Shown: positions 9,519 to 18,812, counted from the stretch's first letter. The stretch is 64,000 nt of DNA from an uncultured Oscillospiraceae bacterium (GCA_900549775.1 URPR01000004.1:1-64000); one strand, 5' to 3'. Notes: generated from the sequence alone by a model not told the origin. Numbers and translations: made by a program.

Positions 9519-10564
9519 TGAGACGAATGACAAAAGTTGTAAATGTAGGTAATGTAAAAATAGGTGGAAATGAGAAAATATCTATTCAATCAATGCTCAA
9601 TGCTCCATCTTATGACGTTGAAGGGAATGTCGAACAAGCTTTAAAATTAAAAAAAGTTGGCTGCGATATCATTCGAGTAGCTATACCGGACATTGAAAGT
9701 GTAAACTTAATTTTAAAAATAAAGGAAAAAGTAGACGTACCCTTGGTTGCAGATATACATTTTGATTATAAGTTGGCATTAGAGTCGATTGAAGCAGGTG
9801 TTGACAAAATTAGAATTAACCCCGGAAATATAGGCGATGAAGACAAAATAAAAGCTGTAGTTAAAGCTTGTAAGTTAAAGAATGTTCCGATCAGAATAGG
9901 TGTAAATTCGGGGTCACTTGAAAAGGAAATTTTAAAAAAGTATGAACATCCAACAGCTCAGGCGTTGTGCGAAAGTGCTTTATATCATGCATCGTTGCTT
10001 GAAAAATTTGACTTTGATGATATAGTATTGTCTATGAAATCATCTGATGTGAAAACTATGGTGGATGCTTATACCATGGTAGCCGAAAGATGCAGCTATC
10101 CGCTGCATTTAGGGGTTACGGAAACTGGAACTCAAAAGCTTGGAGTTGTAAAGTCAGCTGTCGGAATAGGTTCACTTTTACTTAAAGGAATAGGTGATAC
10201 TTTTCGTGTTTCGCTTACAGGAGATGTAGAGGATGAAGTTGAATGTGGAAAAAATATATTGCGATCCTGTGGTTTATATAAAGGTGGAATTGAAATAATA
10301 TCTTGCCCAACTTGCGGGAGAACTAGGATAGATATTATAGACCTTGTGAACAGGGCGGAAAAGGAACTTTCAAAGTTTGACAAAAATTTAAAGGTTGCAA
10401 TTATGGGCTGTGCTGTGAATGGACCAGGAGAAGCAAGGGAAGCTGATTTAGGTATCGCTGGGGGCGATGGTTGCGGGATTTTATTTAAAAAAGGAAAAGT
10501 GTTAAGAAAGGTTAAAGAAACTGATTTATTGGATGAACTCATCTTTGAAATAGAAAAATTATAA
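9518..10564 (+). CDS. ispG: 4-hydroxy-3-methylbut-2-enyl-diphosphate synthase
   Basis: Penultimate MEP-pathway step, a [4Fe-4S] enzyme converting MEcPP to HMBPP. The cluster cysteines are in SCPTCGRTRID and MGCAVNGPGEA. The TIM-barrel part carries VADIHFDYKLAL and KIRINPGNIG. ATG 9518 overlaps the rseP stop and has GGGGA 7 bp upstream; a TTG one codon earlier is less likely. 348 residues, the compact form without an extra insert. Confidence 0.96.
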   Translation: MRRMTKVVNVGNVKIGGNEKISIQSMLNAPSYDVEGNVEQALKLKKVGCDIIRVAIPDIESVNLILKIKEKVDVPLVADIHFDYKLALESIEAGVDKIRINPGNIGDEDKIKAVVKACKLKNVPIRIGVNSGSLEKEILKKYEHPTAQALCESALYHASLLEKFDFDDIVLSMKSSDVKTMVDAYTMVAERCSYPLHLGVTETGTQKLGVVKSAVGIGSLLLKGIGDTFRVSLTGDVEDEVECGKNILRSCGLYKGGIEIISCPTCGRTRIDIIDLVNRAEKELSKFDKNLKVAIMGCAVNGPGEAREADLGIAGGDGCGILFKKGKVLRKVKETDLLDELIFEIEKL

Positions 10565-10588
10565 AATTAAATTGAATAACTACAGTGT

Positions 10589-10684
10589 GGGGCGCAGCCC
10601 CACAAAAATGCAAAATGCATTTTTGTATTTCGTCGCAAAGCGACGAAATTTGCCGGATTTTAAAATCCGGCGGGGGCTGCGCCC
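10589..10684. repeat. Cloverleaf repeat, copy 2 (ispG-polC spacer)
   Basis: The outer stem GGGCGCAGCCCC (10590-10601) pairs with GGGGCTGCGCCC (10673-10684). Three adjacent hairpins lie inside: ACAAAAATGCA-AAA-TGCATTTTTGT (10602-10626), ATTTCGTCGC-AAA-GCGACGAAAT (10627-10649) and the palindrome GCCGGATTTTAAAATCCGGC (10652-10671). Almost no base is left unpaired, giving a four-way junction. Confidence 0.92.
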
Positions 10685-10743
10685 TGTGCTGTAAATATAA
10701 GAAGTTTTACGTGGTTACGTGGAAAATCAAGGAGAATTAACTT

Positions 10744-13700
10744 TTGAAAAGCATAAATACAGTTTTAGGAAAATATGTAAATTTTGATAACAATTTAAAT
10801 AATGCTATAAATGAAACGATTATCAATTCAATCGATATAGATTTAGAAAAAAGGGAAATTTCTATATCGGTTGAATTTGCATGTTTTATTAATGAACAAA
10901 CTATGGTAAGCTTAAAAAACTGTATATTAAGCTCATCACTTAATTTAAACCGAGTAAAGATTATACCGCAGTTTCCGAAAGAAACTTTTAATGAAAACTG
11001 TTATAAAGATCTCATAAAAACTGTTGTGAAAGAAAATGCTGTAGCCGCTAGTGTTTTAAAAGATTCTACCGCTAAATTAGCAGGAGAAAGTTTAACAGTA
11101 AACTTATTACACGGTGGGTACAACTTATTAATTGAAAAAAAAATAGATAAGAAAATAAAAGATATAATACAAAAAGAGTTTGGTATATCGTTAAATGTAG
11201 GGTTTTCCGGGAACTTATCAGCAAATTCAGAAAATGCTACATATATTGAAAGACATACAATTAATGAAGAAAAAGTTAAAAGAGAACGTATAATTAAAGT
11301 CGTTGAGCAACAAGAGGAAATAGTAAGAGAAAAATTTGAATCGATAGAAATAAGAAACAGTGAACATTTGGTTCCATCTGTTATACTGAAAAGCGCAAGG
11401 GTAATATCTGGCAACTTGATTAAAGTTGAGCCTATGCCAATAAAATCAGTTAATGCGGAAAGCGGAATTGTAACGATTTGGGGAGATGTTTTTTCACTCG
11501 AAGATAGGCTTACAAAGGATAATCAGAAAAAAATTTACAGCATAAACATAACAGACTATACCGGCTCTATAACTTTAAAAATTATTGCAAATAAAGATAA
11601 ATGGAAAATTTTTGATAGTATAAGCAAAGGTTCGACCCTTCTGATTAAAGGTGAAGTCAGTTACGATAAATATGACCACGACTTAACAATTAGACCGAAG
11701 TCGATAAACTCTATTGAGAAACTTAAAGTGGAAGATAAAGCAGAAAAAAAACGAGTTGAGCTGCATTTACATAGCAACATGTCGGCTATGGATGGTGTAA
11801 CACCGGTTAGTGCCCTAATAGAAAGGGCATTTTCATGGGGGCATAAGGCAGTGGCTATTACCGATCATGGCGTAGCACAGGCTTTCCCAGATGCTATGAA
11901 CGCCGTAAATAAAATAAAAAAATCTGGCGGAAACATAAAAGTAATATATGGGGTAGAGGGCTACTTTATAAATGATGACGCTTCAGATAATATCCAAGAG
12001 GACTATAAAAAGATACCATCATTTCACCAAGTCATATTGGTCAAAAACAAAGTAGGATTAAAAAATCTTTATAAATTAATATCAAAGGCACATCTTGAGT
12101 ACTTTTACAAAAAGCCAAGGATTCCGAAAAGTGAACTAGTAAAGCATAGGGAAGGATTGCTGCTTGGTAGCGCTTGTGAAGCAGGGGAATTGTGTCGCTC
12201 TATAGTAGAAGGAAAAAATCACGATGAAATTTGCAAAATCGCTCAATTTTATGATTACTTAGAGATACAGCCTCTTGGCAACAATAACTTCATGATAAGG
12301 AGCGGTATAGTTAAAGATGAAGAGGCGTTAAAAGAAATAAATCGTACTATAGTAAAGCTTGGTGAAGAGTTGAATATCCCGGTTGTAGCTACTTGCGATG
12401 TGCATTTCTTAGACCCTCACGATTCACAATACAGAAAGATACTTATGGCAGGTCAGGGCTATGAAGATGCCGATTCCCAGGCGCCACTGTACCTTAAAAC
12501 GACAGAAGAAATGCTGGAAGAGTTTTCTTATTTAGGCAAAGAAAAGGCTTTTGAGGTAGTTGTAGAAAATACAAATAAAATTGCTGACTTGGTAGAAGAG
12601 GTAAAGCCCATACCCGATGGTGTATATCCACCATTTATAGATGGTGCTGAAGAGCAACTGGTGAATATAACTTGGGAAAGAGCAAAAAAAAGATATGGTG
12701 ATCCATTGCCTAAAATAGTGTACGACCGCCTTGACAGGGAGCTTTCATCTATAACTAAACATGGATTTTCAGTACTTTACATGACGGCCCAGAAACTTGT
12801 TGCGGATTCTGAAGCACATGGCTATTTAGTTGGCTCTAGGGGTTCTGTAGGTTCATCGTTTGTAGCAACTATGTCAGGTATATCTGAGGTAAATCCGCTT
12901 TGTCCGCATTATATATGCCCTAAATGCTGCCATAGCGAGTTTATAACTGATGGTAGCTATGGATCTGGATTTGATTTGCCGGAAAAAAAATGCCCAGAAT
13001 GTGGCACATTGTACGACAGAGATGGTCACGACATACCTTTTGAAACGTTCCTTGGATTTGATGGAGATAAAACTCCGGATATCGACCTTAACTTTTCTGG
13101 CGAATATCAGAGTGATGCTCACAGGTACACGGAAAAGCTGTTTGGAAAAGATAACGTTTTTAAAGCAGGAACTATAGCGACCATTGCGGATAAAACCGGC
13201 ATGGGATTTGTGAAAAAGTATGAACAAGATAAAGGCTACACTTTACATAAAGCAGAAGAGTTACGTTTGGCGATAGGATGTACGGGAATAAAAAGGACTA
13301 CAGGTCAGCACCCTGGGGGAATGGTTGTAGTGCCTAAGGGCATGGAAGTTTATGACTTTTGCCCGGTACAAAGACCGGCCAATGACCAAAAGTCTGACAA
13401 TATTACAACGCATTTTGATTTTCATTCTATACATGATACGATATGTAAGCTTGATGAACTGGGACATGACGTTCCGTCAATATATAGATATTTGGAAGAT
13501 TATACTGGAATTTCTGTTATGAAAGTGCCGATGAGTGACCCAAAAGTTATGTCTTTGTTTAATTCAACTGAAGCACTTGGAGTAAAACCTGAAGATATAA
13601 ATTCTCAAATAGGAACGTTCTCGTTACCTGAAGTTGGAACTCACTTTGTTAGACAAATGATGGTAGAAGCAAATCCTAAGAATTTTTCGGATTTACTACA

Positions 13701-14505
13701 AATATCGGGGCTGTCTCATGGAACTGACGTTTGGATAGGTAATGCAAGAGATTTAATAAAAAACAAAATTTGTACAATATCGCAGGTCATCGGTACGAGA
13801 GATAATATAATGACATACCTTTTGCAAAAGGGCCTTGAACCTAAAATGGCATTTAAAATAATGGAGATAGTTAGAAAAGGCAAAGCAAAAAAGCTTTTAA
13901 CACAGGAACATATGGATGCTATGAAAGAACATGGAGTGCCTGACTGGTACATAGAATCTTGCATGAAAATAAAGTATATGTTCCCGAAAGCTCATGCAGC
14001 AGCGTATATGATATCTACGTTGCGCTTGGGCTGGTATAAGGTCTACAGACCAGTGGAATATTATGCTGCGTATTTTACCGTAAGAGGTGAGGATTTTGAT
14101 GGAGCTTTAGCTATGAAGGGACTTGCCGCTGTAAAGCAAAGAATGAAAGAAATAGAAGATAAAGGTAAAGAAGCCACAGCGAAAGATAACGCACTGTATG
14201 CTACGTTGCAAATAGTAAATGAAATGATGGCTAGAGGTATCGAGGTTCTTCCGATCAATGTATATAAATCCGATGCTTATAAATATGCAGTGGAAAATGG
14301 TAAAATTAGGCTGCCTTTTTCTTCTTTGGCGGGAATTGGCGAAAGTGCCGCTAAGTTATTAGCTGATGCTGGGAAAAAAGGAAAGTATATTTCTATTGAC
14401 GATCTACAAACGAGAGCAGCTGCATCTAAAACTGTGATAGATGCTTTAGATGAAATAGGTGCACTGGAAGGTATCCCTAAAAGTAGCCAGATTACGTTGT
14501 TTTAG
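10744..14505 (+). CDS. polC: DNA polymerase III PolC, lacking the exonuclease domain
   Basis: The Gram-positive replicative polymerase. Order seen: N-terminal domain, OB fold (about 240-320), PHP domain beginning ELHLHSNMSAMDG (339-351), zinc finger (CPKC...CPEC), catalytic DIDLNFSGEYQ, the GLSHGTDVW and MFPKAHAAAY blocks, and the C-terminal SQITLF. PolC is normally about 1,430-1,450 residues because a DEDD 3'-5' exonuclease of about 170-190 residues is inserted in the PHP domain. Here YGVEGYFIND (402-411) runs within about 20 residues into HQVILVKNKVGLKNLYKL (from 428), so that domain is cleanly absent and total length is 1,253. The frame is otherwise intact. Start TTG with GGAG 9 bp upstream. 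Confidence 0.95.
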   Translation: MKSINTVLGKYVNFDNNLNNAINETIINSIDIDLEKREISISVEFACFINEQTMVSLKNCILSSSLNLNRVKIIPQFPKETFNENCYKDLIKTVVKENAVAASVLKDSTAKLAGESLTVNLLHGGYNLLIEKKIDKKIKDIIQKEFGISLNVGFSGNLSANSENATYIERHTINEEKVKRERIIKVVEQQEEIVREKFESIEIRNSEHLVPSVILKSARVISGNLIKVEPMPIKSVNAESGIVTIWGDVFSLEDRLTKDNQKKIYSINITDYTGSITLKIIANKDKWKIFDSISKGSTLLIKGEVSYDKYDHDLTIRPKSINSIEKLKVEDKAEKKRVELHLHSNMSAMDGVTPVSALIERAFSWGHKAVAITDHGVAQAFPDAMNAVNKIKKSGGNIKVIYGVEGYFINDDASDNIQEDYKKIPSFHQVILVKNKVGLKNLYKLISKAHLEYFYKKPRIPKSELVKHREGLLLGSACEAGELCRSIVEGKNHDEICKIAQFYDYLEIQPLGNNNFMIRSGIVKDEEALKEINRTIVKLGEELNIPVVATCDVHFLDPHDSQYRKILMAGQGYEDADSQAPLYLKTTEEMLEEFSYLGKEKAFEVVVENTNKIADLVEEVKPIPDGVYPPFIDGAEEQLVNITWERAKKRYGDPLPKIVYDRLDRELSSITKHGFSVLYMTAQKLVADSEAHGYLVGSRGSVGSSFVATMSGISEVNPLCPHYICPKCCHSEFITDGSYGSGFDLPEKKCPECGTLYDRDGHDIPFETFLGFDGDKTPDIDLNFSGEYQSDAHRYTEKLFGKDNVFKAGTIATIADKTGMGFVKKYEQDKGYTLHKAEELRLAIGCTGIKRTTGQHPGGMVVVPKGMEVYDFCPVQRPANDQKSDNITTHFDFHSIHDTICKLDELGHDVPSIYRYLEDYTGISVMKVPMSDPKVMSLFNSTEALGVKPEDINSQIGTFSLPEVGTHFVRQMMVEANPKNFSDLLQISGLSHGTDVWIGNARDLIKNKICTISQVIGTRDNIMTYLLQKGLEPKMAFKIMEIVRKGKAKKLLTQEHMDAMKEHGVPDWYIESCMKIKYMFPKAHAAAYMISTLRLGWYKVYRPVEYYAAYFTVRGEDFDGALAMKGLAAVKQRMKEIEDKGKEATAKDNALYATLQIVNEMMARGIEVLPINVYKSDAYKYAVENGKIRLPFSSLAGIGESAAKLLADAGKKGKYISIDDLQTRAAASKTVIDALDEIGALEGIPKSSQITLF

Positions 14506-14520
14506 TGTGGTAATGTAAAT

Positions 14521-14614
14521 GGGGGCGCAGCCCCGCAAAAATTGCATTTTTGCAGTTTGTTGTGAAACAACAAACTTGGTTCAATTATTAAAATAATTGA
14601 ACGGGGCTGCGCCC
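14521..14614. repeat. Cloverleaf repeat, copy 3 (polC downstream)
   Basis: Outer stem GGGCGCAGCCCC (14523-14534) with GGGGCTGCGCCC (14603-14614). Inner hairpins: GCAAAAAT-TGC-ATTTTTGC (14535-14553), AGTTTGTTGT-GAA-ACAACAAACT (14554-14576) and GTTCAATTATT/AATAATTGAAC (14579-14602). Outer stem identical to copy 2, while the inner stems differ yet still pair. Confidence 0.92.
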
Positions 14615-14658
14615 TGTCCAAAATTACGAGTAAATTTATAGAGAGGAATAAAATAAAA

Positions 14659-15768
14659 ATGGCAAAGAAAGATATAAAAGAAAAACTGTTGTTAATACTT
14701 TTTGGGATAACTACATTTTTTGTATTTAAAAATTTAACATTTTTATGGGCTGGCCTATGCAAAGTAATAAACGCAATGATGCCGTTTTTTTACGGACTAA
14801 TAATAGCGTACTTAGTAAATTGGCCTTACGAAAAAATAAAGAAAAACATATTTGATAAATGTAATGAATCAAAGCAAAGACTAAACAAAGTTCTGTCCAT
14901 GGTATTAGCGTATGTATTAACTTTTGGAATAATTATATTTTTAATAGTAACAGTAATACCACAATTAGTTTTAAGTTTTAATCATTTAGCAGAAAATTTT
15001 TCTCAGTACAGAGCTCTTTTTGAAGAAAACTTTAAAAGAATTCTTGATTACTTTAACTTCGATGAAGATTGGCTTTATAATACCATTAAAGGTATGTTTT
15101 TTGCAAAAAATGAAAATGCAACGATAAAAGTGCTAGATATTACGGTTAATTTTCTAAAAAACTTTACTCTTATAATGTACAATTGGATCATAGGCATTGT
15201 GGTATCGATATATTTCTTGTTTAACAAAGAAAAATTATTCTTACAAATAAATAAATTATCATATGTTAGCTTGCCTAAAAAGGTTTACGATGCGTTATCA
15301 TACACCATGAAACTGACTGGAAATTTATTTGGGAAATTTATAATTGGTAAGATAATAGATGGCATGATAATAGGAGTGCTATGCTTTATAGGTACATCTT
15401 TATTGAATATTCCTTATTCAGTTTTAATTAGCGTAATAGTAGGAGTTACAAACGTAATACCTTTCTTTGGACCATTTTTAGGTGCTGTGCCATGCATATT
15501 TATGTTACTGATAATTGACCCATGGAAAGCAATTTGTTTTGCAATATTTATTTTAATCTTACAGCAGATTGATGGAAATATAATAGGCCCTAAAATTTTA
15601 GGAAGTTCGATAGGAATATCAGGAATGTTTATAATGTTTAGTGTAATAATAGGAGGGGGCATATGGGACATACCGGGCATGGTTTTTGGAGTACCTGTAT
15701 TCGCGGTTATTTACGCTATAATAAGTAAATTAGTTAATGAAAAATTCAATAAGGTAAAATCCTTGTAA
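14659..15768 (+). CDS. AI-2E/PerM family membrane transporter
   Basis: A 369-residue polytopic membrane protein of the PerM/AI-2E transporter family (YdiK/YtvI relatives). Paired hydrophobic helices occur at the N-terminus, a less hydrophobic middle (about 100-150), then the conserved C-terminal glycine/proline-rich helices including GVTNVIPFFGPFLGAVPC and QQIDGNIIGPKILG. The transported substrate is unknown; some relatives act in sodium or pH homeostasis. ATG start after GAGAGGAATAA. A bidirectional terminator follows, so it is probably monocistronic or co-transcribed with polC. Confidence 0.85.
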   Translation: MAKKDIKEKLLLILFGITTFFVFKNLTFLWAGLCKVINAMMPFFYGLIIAYLVNWPYEKIKKNIFDKCNESKQRLNKVLSMVLAYVLTFGIIIFLIVTVIPQLVLSFNHLAENFSQYRALFEENFKRILDYFNFDEDWLYNTIKGMFFAKNENATIKVLDITVNFLKNFTLIMYNWIIGIVVSIYFLFNKEKLFLQINKLSYVSLPKKVYDALSYTMKLTGNLFGKFIIGKIIDGMIIGVLCFIGTSLLNIPYSVLISVIVGVTNVIPFFGPFLGAVPCIFMLLIIDPWKAICFAIFILILQQIDGNIIGPKILGSSIGISGMFIMFSVIIGGGIWDIPGMVFGVPVFAVIYAIISKLVNEKFNKVKSL

Positions 15769-15803
15769 TAATAATTGTATTTGACGCCAAAAAGTCTAAT
15801 ATA

Positions 15804-15834
15804 AAAAACACCTGTTGAAATACAGGTGTTTTTT
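15804..15834. terminator. Bidirectional terminator between PerM-like gene and ytfJ
   Basis: AAAAACACCTGT (15804-15815), loop TGAAAT, ACAGGTGTTTTTT (15822-15834). A/T tracts on both sides serve the converging transcripts. Confidence 0.88.
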
Positions 15835-15843
15835 AGTTAAAAT

Positions 15844-16218
15844 TTATTTATCTTTTTTCTTAAATGTACTGCTAATTTTATCTATAGTGCCTGGGAGCAT
15901 ATCTATAACCCTGTCTACAGAGCTGTTTGAAGGTTCTACCCTGAGGATACTTACTATACCGTTAGTTACGCTCAGAAAAGCCACAGGAGAGATAGTAACA
16001 CCTGCGCCACTTCCTCCACCAAAAAGAGGATTTTCTTCAGCTTTTTTAGGAGAAAATTCAGAACCTCCGGAAGCAAAGCCATAAGTTACTTTAGATATGG
16101 GAATAATAGTGGTATCATCTACTTTAATAGGGTCTCCGATTATAGTATTGATATCCACCATTTCCTTTATTTTTTGCATAGTTTTGTCCAACATATTATC
16201 AATTGGTCTTTCGCTCAT
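15844..16218 (-). CDS. ytfJ: YtfJ/GerW family sporulation protein
   Basis: A 124-residue protein with the YtfJ/GerW pattern: an amphipathic N-terminal region (RPIDNMLDKTMQKIKEMV), TIIGDPIKVDDTTIIPISKV, then a glycine-rich stretch (FGGGSGAGVTISPVAFL). In Bacillus the family is made in the forespore and affects germination. The molecular role is unknown. It is last in the minus-strand run M50 protease-scpA-scpB-ytfI-ytfJ, and the ytfI-ytfJ pairing is conserved in Firmicutes. Confidence 0.9.
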   Translation of the reverse strand: MSERPIDNMLDKTMQKIKEMVDINTIIGDPIKVDDTTIIPISKVTYGFASGGSEFSPKKAEENPLFGGGSGAGVTISPVAFLSVTNGIVSILRVEPSNSSVDRVIDMLPGTIDKISSTFKKKDK

Positions 16219-16221
16219 ATT

Positions 16222-16848
16222 TTACACCTTCCTGTTATTCATTTTCTGCAATGGAATGCAAGTTTTTATAAACTTAAAAAATGCAATAATGCCACATTTT
16301 AAGATATATATAATCCTGATTTTAAATCTGGTGTGAAAAAGCACAGAAGATTTTTTTCCATTAAAATCAGGGGATATTTTAATTTTATAAGGTTTGTATT
16401 TCTTCGACTTAAATAGCAAACTAATTGCAGGGTAAACGATGGAACAAGCTTGTCCGTATTTTATAGCAGTTTGTGCTGAATCTTCCTGCGAAACCTTTAT
16501 ATCCAAATCTAATTTTTCAACTTTAATGTGCTTTATCAAATAGGCTATAGAATTCTTCGCAATAATTGTAAAATTTTTTAAAATTTTCAAAAATCCAGAT
16601 AATCCTTCAGCTTTATGAATTTCTTTTAGTTTTGATAAAAGAACATTTTGCTCATCATCTTTTTTATTTTGTGTACACTCTTGTGGTTTTATGTTATCGT
16701 TATTTTTTTTTTGAGGTGCCACAATGTTAAATTTAAAAATCAAGTATCTACATTGTATAACAAAACTGTCTTTAAAGTAAATATAAAATTCTAAATTTGC
16801 AGTAAGTAAAATCCATAGTATTAAAACAATAATAAGCAAAATTTTCAT
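16222..16848 (-). CDS. ytfI: DUF2953 (YtfI-like) protein
   Basis: A 208-residue protein with one N-terminal membrane segment (residues 1-20) and a mostly beta-rich cytosolic or external remainder, ending in a second hydrophobic stretch. Position next to ytfJ and the general pattern match the DUF2953/YtfI family, a sporulation-associated family of unknown function. Recognition relies partly on context. Confidence 0.7.
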   Translation of the reverse strand: MKILLIIVLILWILLTANLEFYIYFKDSFVIQCRYLIFKFNIVAPQKKNNDNIKPQECTQNKKDDEQNVLLSKLKEIHKAEGLSGFLKILKNFTIIAKNSIAYLIKHIKVEKLDLDIKVSQEDSAQTAIKYGQACSIVYPAISLLFKSKKYKPYKIKISPDFNGKKSSVLFHTRFKIRIIYILKCGIIAFFKFIKTCIPLQKMNNRKV

Positions 16849-16867
16849 TTTTTCTCCTTAGCGGCTT

Positions 16868-17389
16868 TTACGCATCATCTTTTTGCGGCAGTGGCGGCAA
16901 TTCGTCTAAAGAAGTTATACCAAAACATTTTAAAAAATTCAAGGTTGTACCATACAAAAGTGGCTTACCTGGCAATTCTAATCTTCCTTTTTCTTCTAGC
17001 AAATTTTTATTTATGAGGCTAGATATGCTACCAGAGCAATCTACACCTCTTATTTGTTCTATGAACGCTTTCGTAACGGGCTGGTTATAAGCGACTATTG
17101 CTAGCACTTCCATAGCAGCAGAAGACAGCGGTACATTGCGCCTTAAATCCATAGTTTTTCTGATGTACTCAGCGTAATTTGATTTAGCACACATCTGATA
17201 TTGGTCGTTCAATTTAATTATACATATTCCGCTGCTTTCTTTGTCGAACTTATCGATGATTCCTTCGAGAAGTCTGGCCAAGGTGCTTTTTTCTATTTCC
17301 AACACAGAAGATAACCGGTCTAAGCTCAATGGTTCAGCGTTTGCAAACAAAATGGCTTCAATAGCTGCTTGAGTTTTTCTTATTTCCAT
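16868..17389 (-). CDS. scpB: Segregation and condensation protein B
   Basis: Part of the SMC-ScpAB condensin that organises the chromosome. 173 residues forming two winged-helix domains, with the conserved AAIEAILFANAEPLSLDRL N-terminus and VLAIVAYNQPVTKAFIEQIR in the second. It follows scpA with a 4-bp gap on the minus strand. ATG at 17389. Confidence 0.95.
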   Translation of the reverse strand: MEIRKTQAAIEAILFANAEPLSLDRLSSVLEIEKSTLARLLEGIIDKFDKESSGICIIKLNDQYQMCAKSNYAEYIRKTMDLRRNVPLSSAAMEVLAIVAYNQPVTKAFIEQIRGVDCSGSISSLINKNLLEEKGRLELPGKPLLYGTTLNFLKCFGITSLDELPPLPQKDDA

Positions 17390-17393
17390 TTCA

Positions 17394-18092
17394 TCACTGC
17401 CTTTTTAAGAGTTTAACCTTTTTATTGTCATCTGAAATTACAACTTTTTTTCCTTTTATTAATTCCAATATTGCCAGAAAGGTTGCAACTTTATCTGACT
17501 TAGAAGCGGTATTTTCAAAGAATGAATTGTATTCTGTTTCGTTGCTTTTATAAAGCTTTCTGAGCACAGCTACCGCTTTTGAAAACACAGAAACTATTTT
17601 TCTAGATACAATCTGTGAGAACGATTCGATAGGAGGGGGTAGGTTTCTTTTATCTTTACCAATAGCGTTTACATATGAATAAAATATATCTGAAGGACTG
17701 TGCAACCTTTTATAAGAAGAATCGCTTGGTATGTCTAGTGGCTGCCTTGAAATAAAGTCTAAATTTAAGTTCCCGAAAAGCAAATTTGCTACTCTTTTAC
17801 ATTCCTGATACTCCAATAACTGCCCAGTTAACTCCTCTTTAAGCTTTTCTGCCTCTTCGTTTTTTGGCAATAAAGAAGCTGTCTTTATATACACAAGCCG
17901 AGCCGCCATTTCTAGAAATTCGCTTTCAACATTCATATTGTTTTCTTTCATCAAGTTGATCTGTATCATGTATTGCTCAAGTAGTTCCGAAATTTTTATA
18001 TCGTAAATATTTAGTTTATTTTTAGAAATAAGCTGCAAGAGTAAATCTAAAGGCCCTTCAAACTCTTCGAGTTTATATATCAAACTTTCCAT
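17394..18092 (-). CDS. scpA: Segregation and condensation protein A (kleisin)
   Basis: The kleisin bridging the SMC heads. 232 residues, starting with the diagnostic KLEEFEGPLDLLLQLISKN and LNIYDIKISELLEQYM. The C-terminal winged helix ends the protein (VATFLAILELIKGKKV). It lies one base from the upstream M50 protease gene and 4 bp from scpB, so all three are probably one transcript. Confidence 0.96.
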   Translation of the reverse strand: MESLIYKLEEFEGPLDLLLQLISKNKLNIYDIKISELLEQYMIQINLMKENNMNVESEFLEMAARLVYIKTASLLPKNEEAEKLKEELTGQLLEYQECKRVANLLFGNLNLDFISRQPLDIPSDSSYKRLHSPSDIFYSYVNAIGKDKRNLPPPIESFSQIVSRKIVSVFSKAVAVLRKLYKSNETEYNSFFENTASKSDKVATFLAILELIKGKKVVISDDNKKVKLLKRQ

Positions 18093-18093
18093 A

Positions 18094-18774
18094 TTATACG
18101 AACCAGCTGGTTTTGAAAGGTAGTGCTGTTATATTTATGATCCATCTAAAAAGATTCATGTTAATGGTGGACAGGGGTCTGTTTAGAAGACCGATAAATA
18201 TCAAGACAAAGAGAACGATAGAAGCTACTCTCTCATATTTGAAATATTTACTTAATACATTATTTGGTAAAAAAGCAGATAATATTCTAGAACCGTCAAG
18301 TGGCGGAATAGGGATTAAATTGAACACAGCCAAACCTATATTTATCATTATAAAAAAGCTCAAAAAAGTTTCTGTTACATATAAAAAGTTGTAGTTTAAA
18401 TTGTATCCAAAGCTTAATGTAGCATTTAAAATTAATCCTCCTAAAACAGCTGCCAATAAGTTTGACAAAGGACCAGCTAGAGCTACAAGAGCTGTATCTC
18501 TTTTTGGATTCTTGAAATTTCTTTGATCGATTGGCACAGGTTTAGCCCAACCGATTCCCAATAATAGTATTAAAACAGCACCTAGCGGGTCGATGTGGTG
18601 AAGTGGATTAATTGAAAGTCTTCCAGCGTATTTAGCAGTATAGTCTCCAAGCTTGTATGCAACAAAGCCATGCGCAAACTCGTGGAGAGGCATAATTAAG
18701 AATATGACAATCAAAGAAGCAAGGATCTTAAGTATGGCATATTCTAAATTTATATTTGGGTTTGTAAACCACAT
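18094..18774 (-). CDS. Site-2 protease family (M50) membrane metalloprotease
   Basis: A short polytopic M50 peptidase (226 residues) without a PDZ domain. The zinc motif HEFAHG is in the second helix and the third ligand in NLIPIPPLDGSRIL. This is the YwhC-like group commonly found before scpAB. The frame extends to a GTG at 18783, but AGGTG lies 6 bp before ATG 18774, which is chosen. Substrate unknown. Confidence 0.9.
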   Translation of the reverse strand: MWFTNPNINLEYAILKILASLIVIFLIMPLHEFAHGFVAYKLGDYTAKYAGRLSINPLHHIDPLGAVLILLLGIGWAKPVPIDQRNFKNPKRDTALVALAGPLSNLLAAVLGGLILNATLSFGYNLNYNFLYVTETFLSFFIMINIGLAVFNLIPIPPLDGSRILSAFLPNNVLSKYFKYERVASIVLFVLIFIGLLNRPLSTINMNLFRWIINITALPFKTSWFV

Positions 18775-18812
18775 ATTTATCACCTAATTTTAAATTTTTA
18801 TTATGTAAATTT

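Noticed and set aside
10599..10680. Reading the cloverleaf elements as ordinary intrinsic terminators
   Set aside because: Each has three inner hairpins within an outer stem, no T tract follows the outer stem, and copy 1 lies within the pheST operon where termination would silence pheT.
12874..13467. Antisense frames over polC
   Set aside because: They lie opposite the conserved polymerase core and have biased composition typical of shadow frames.
15815..16084. Plus-strand frame of 89 codons across ytfJ
   Set aside because: It overlaps the terminator and runs antisense to the recognisable ytfJ gene.
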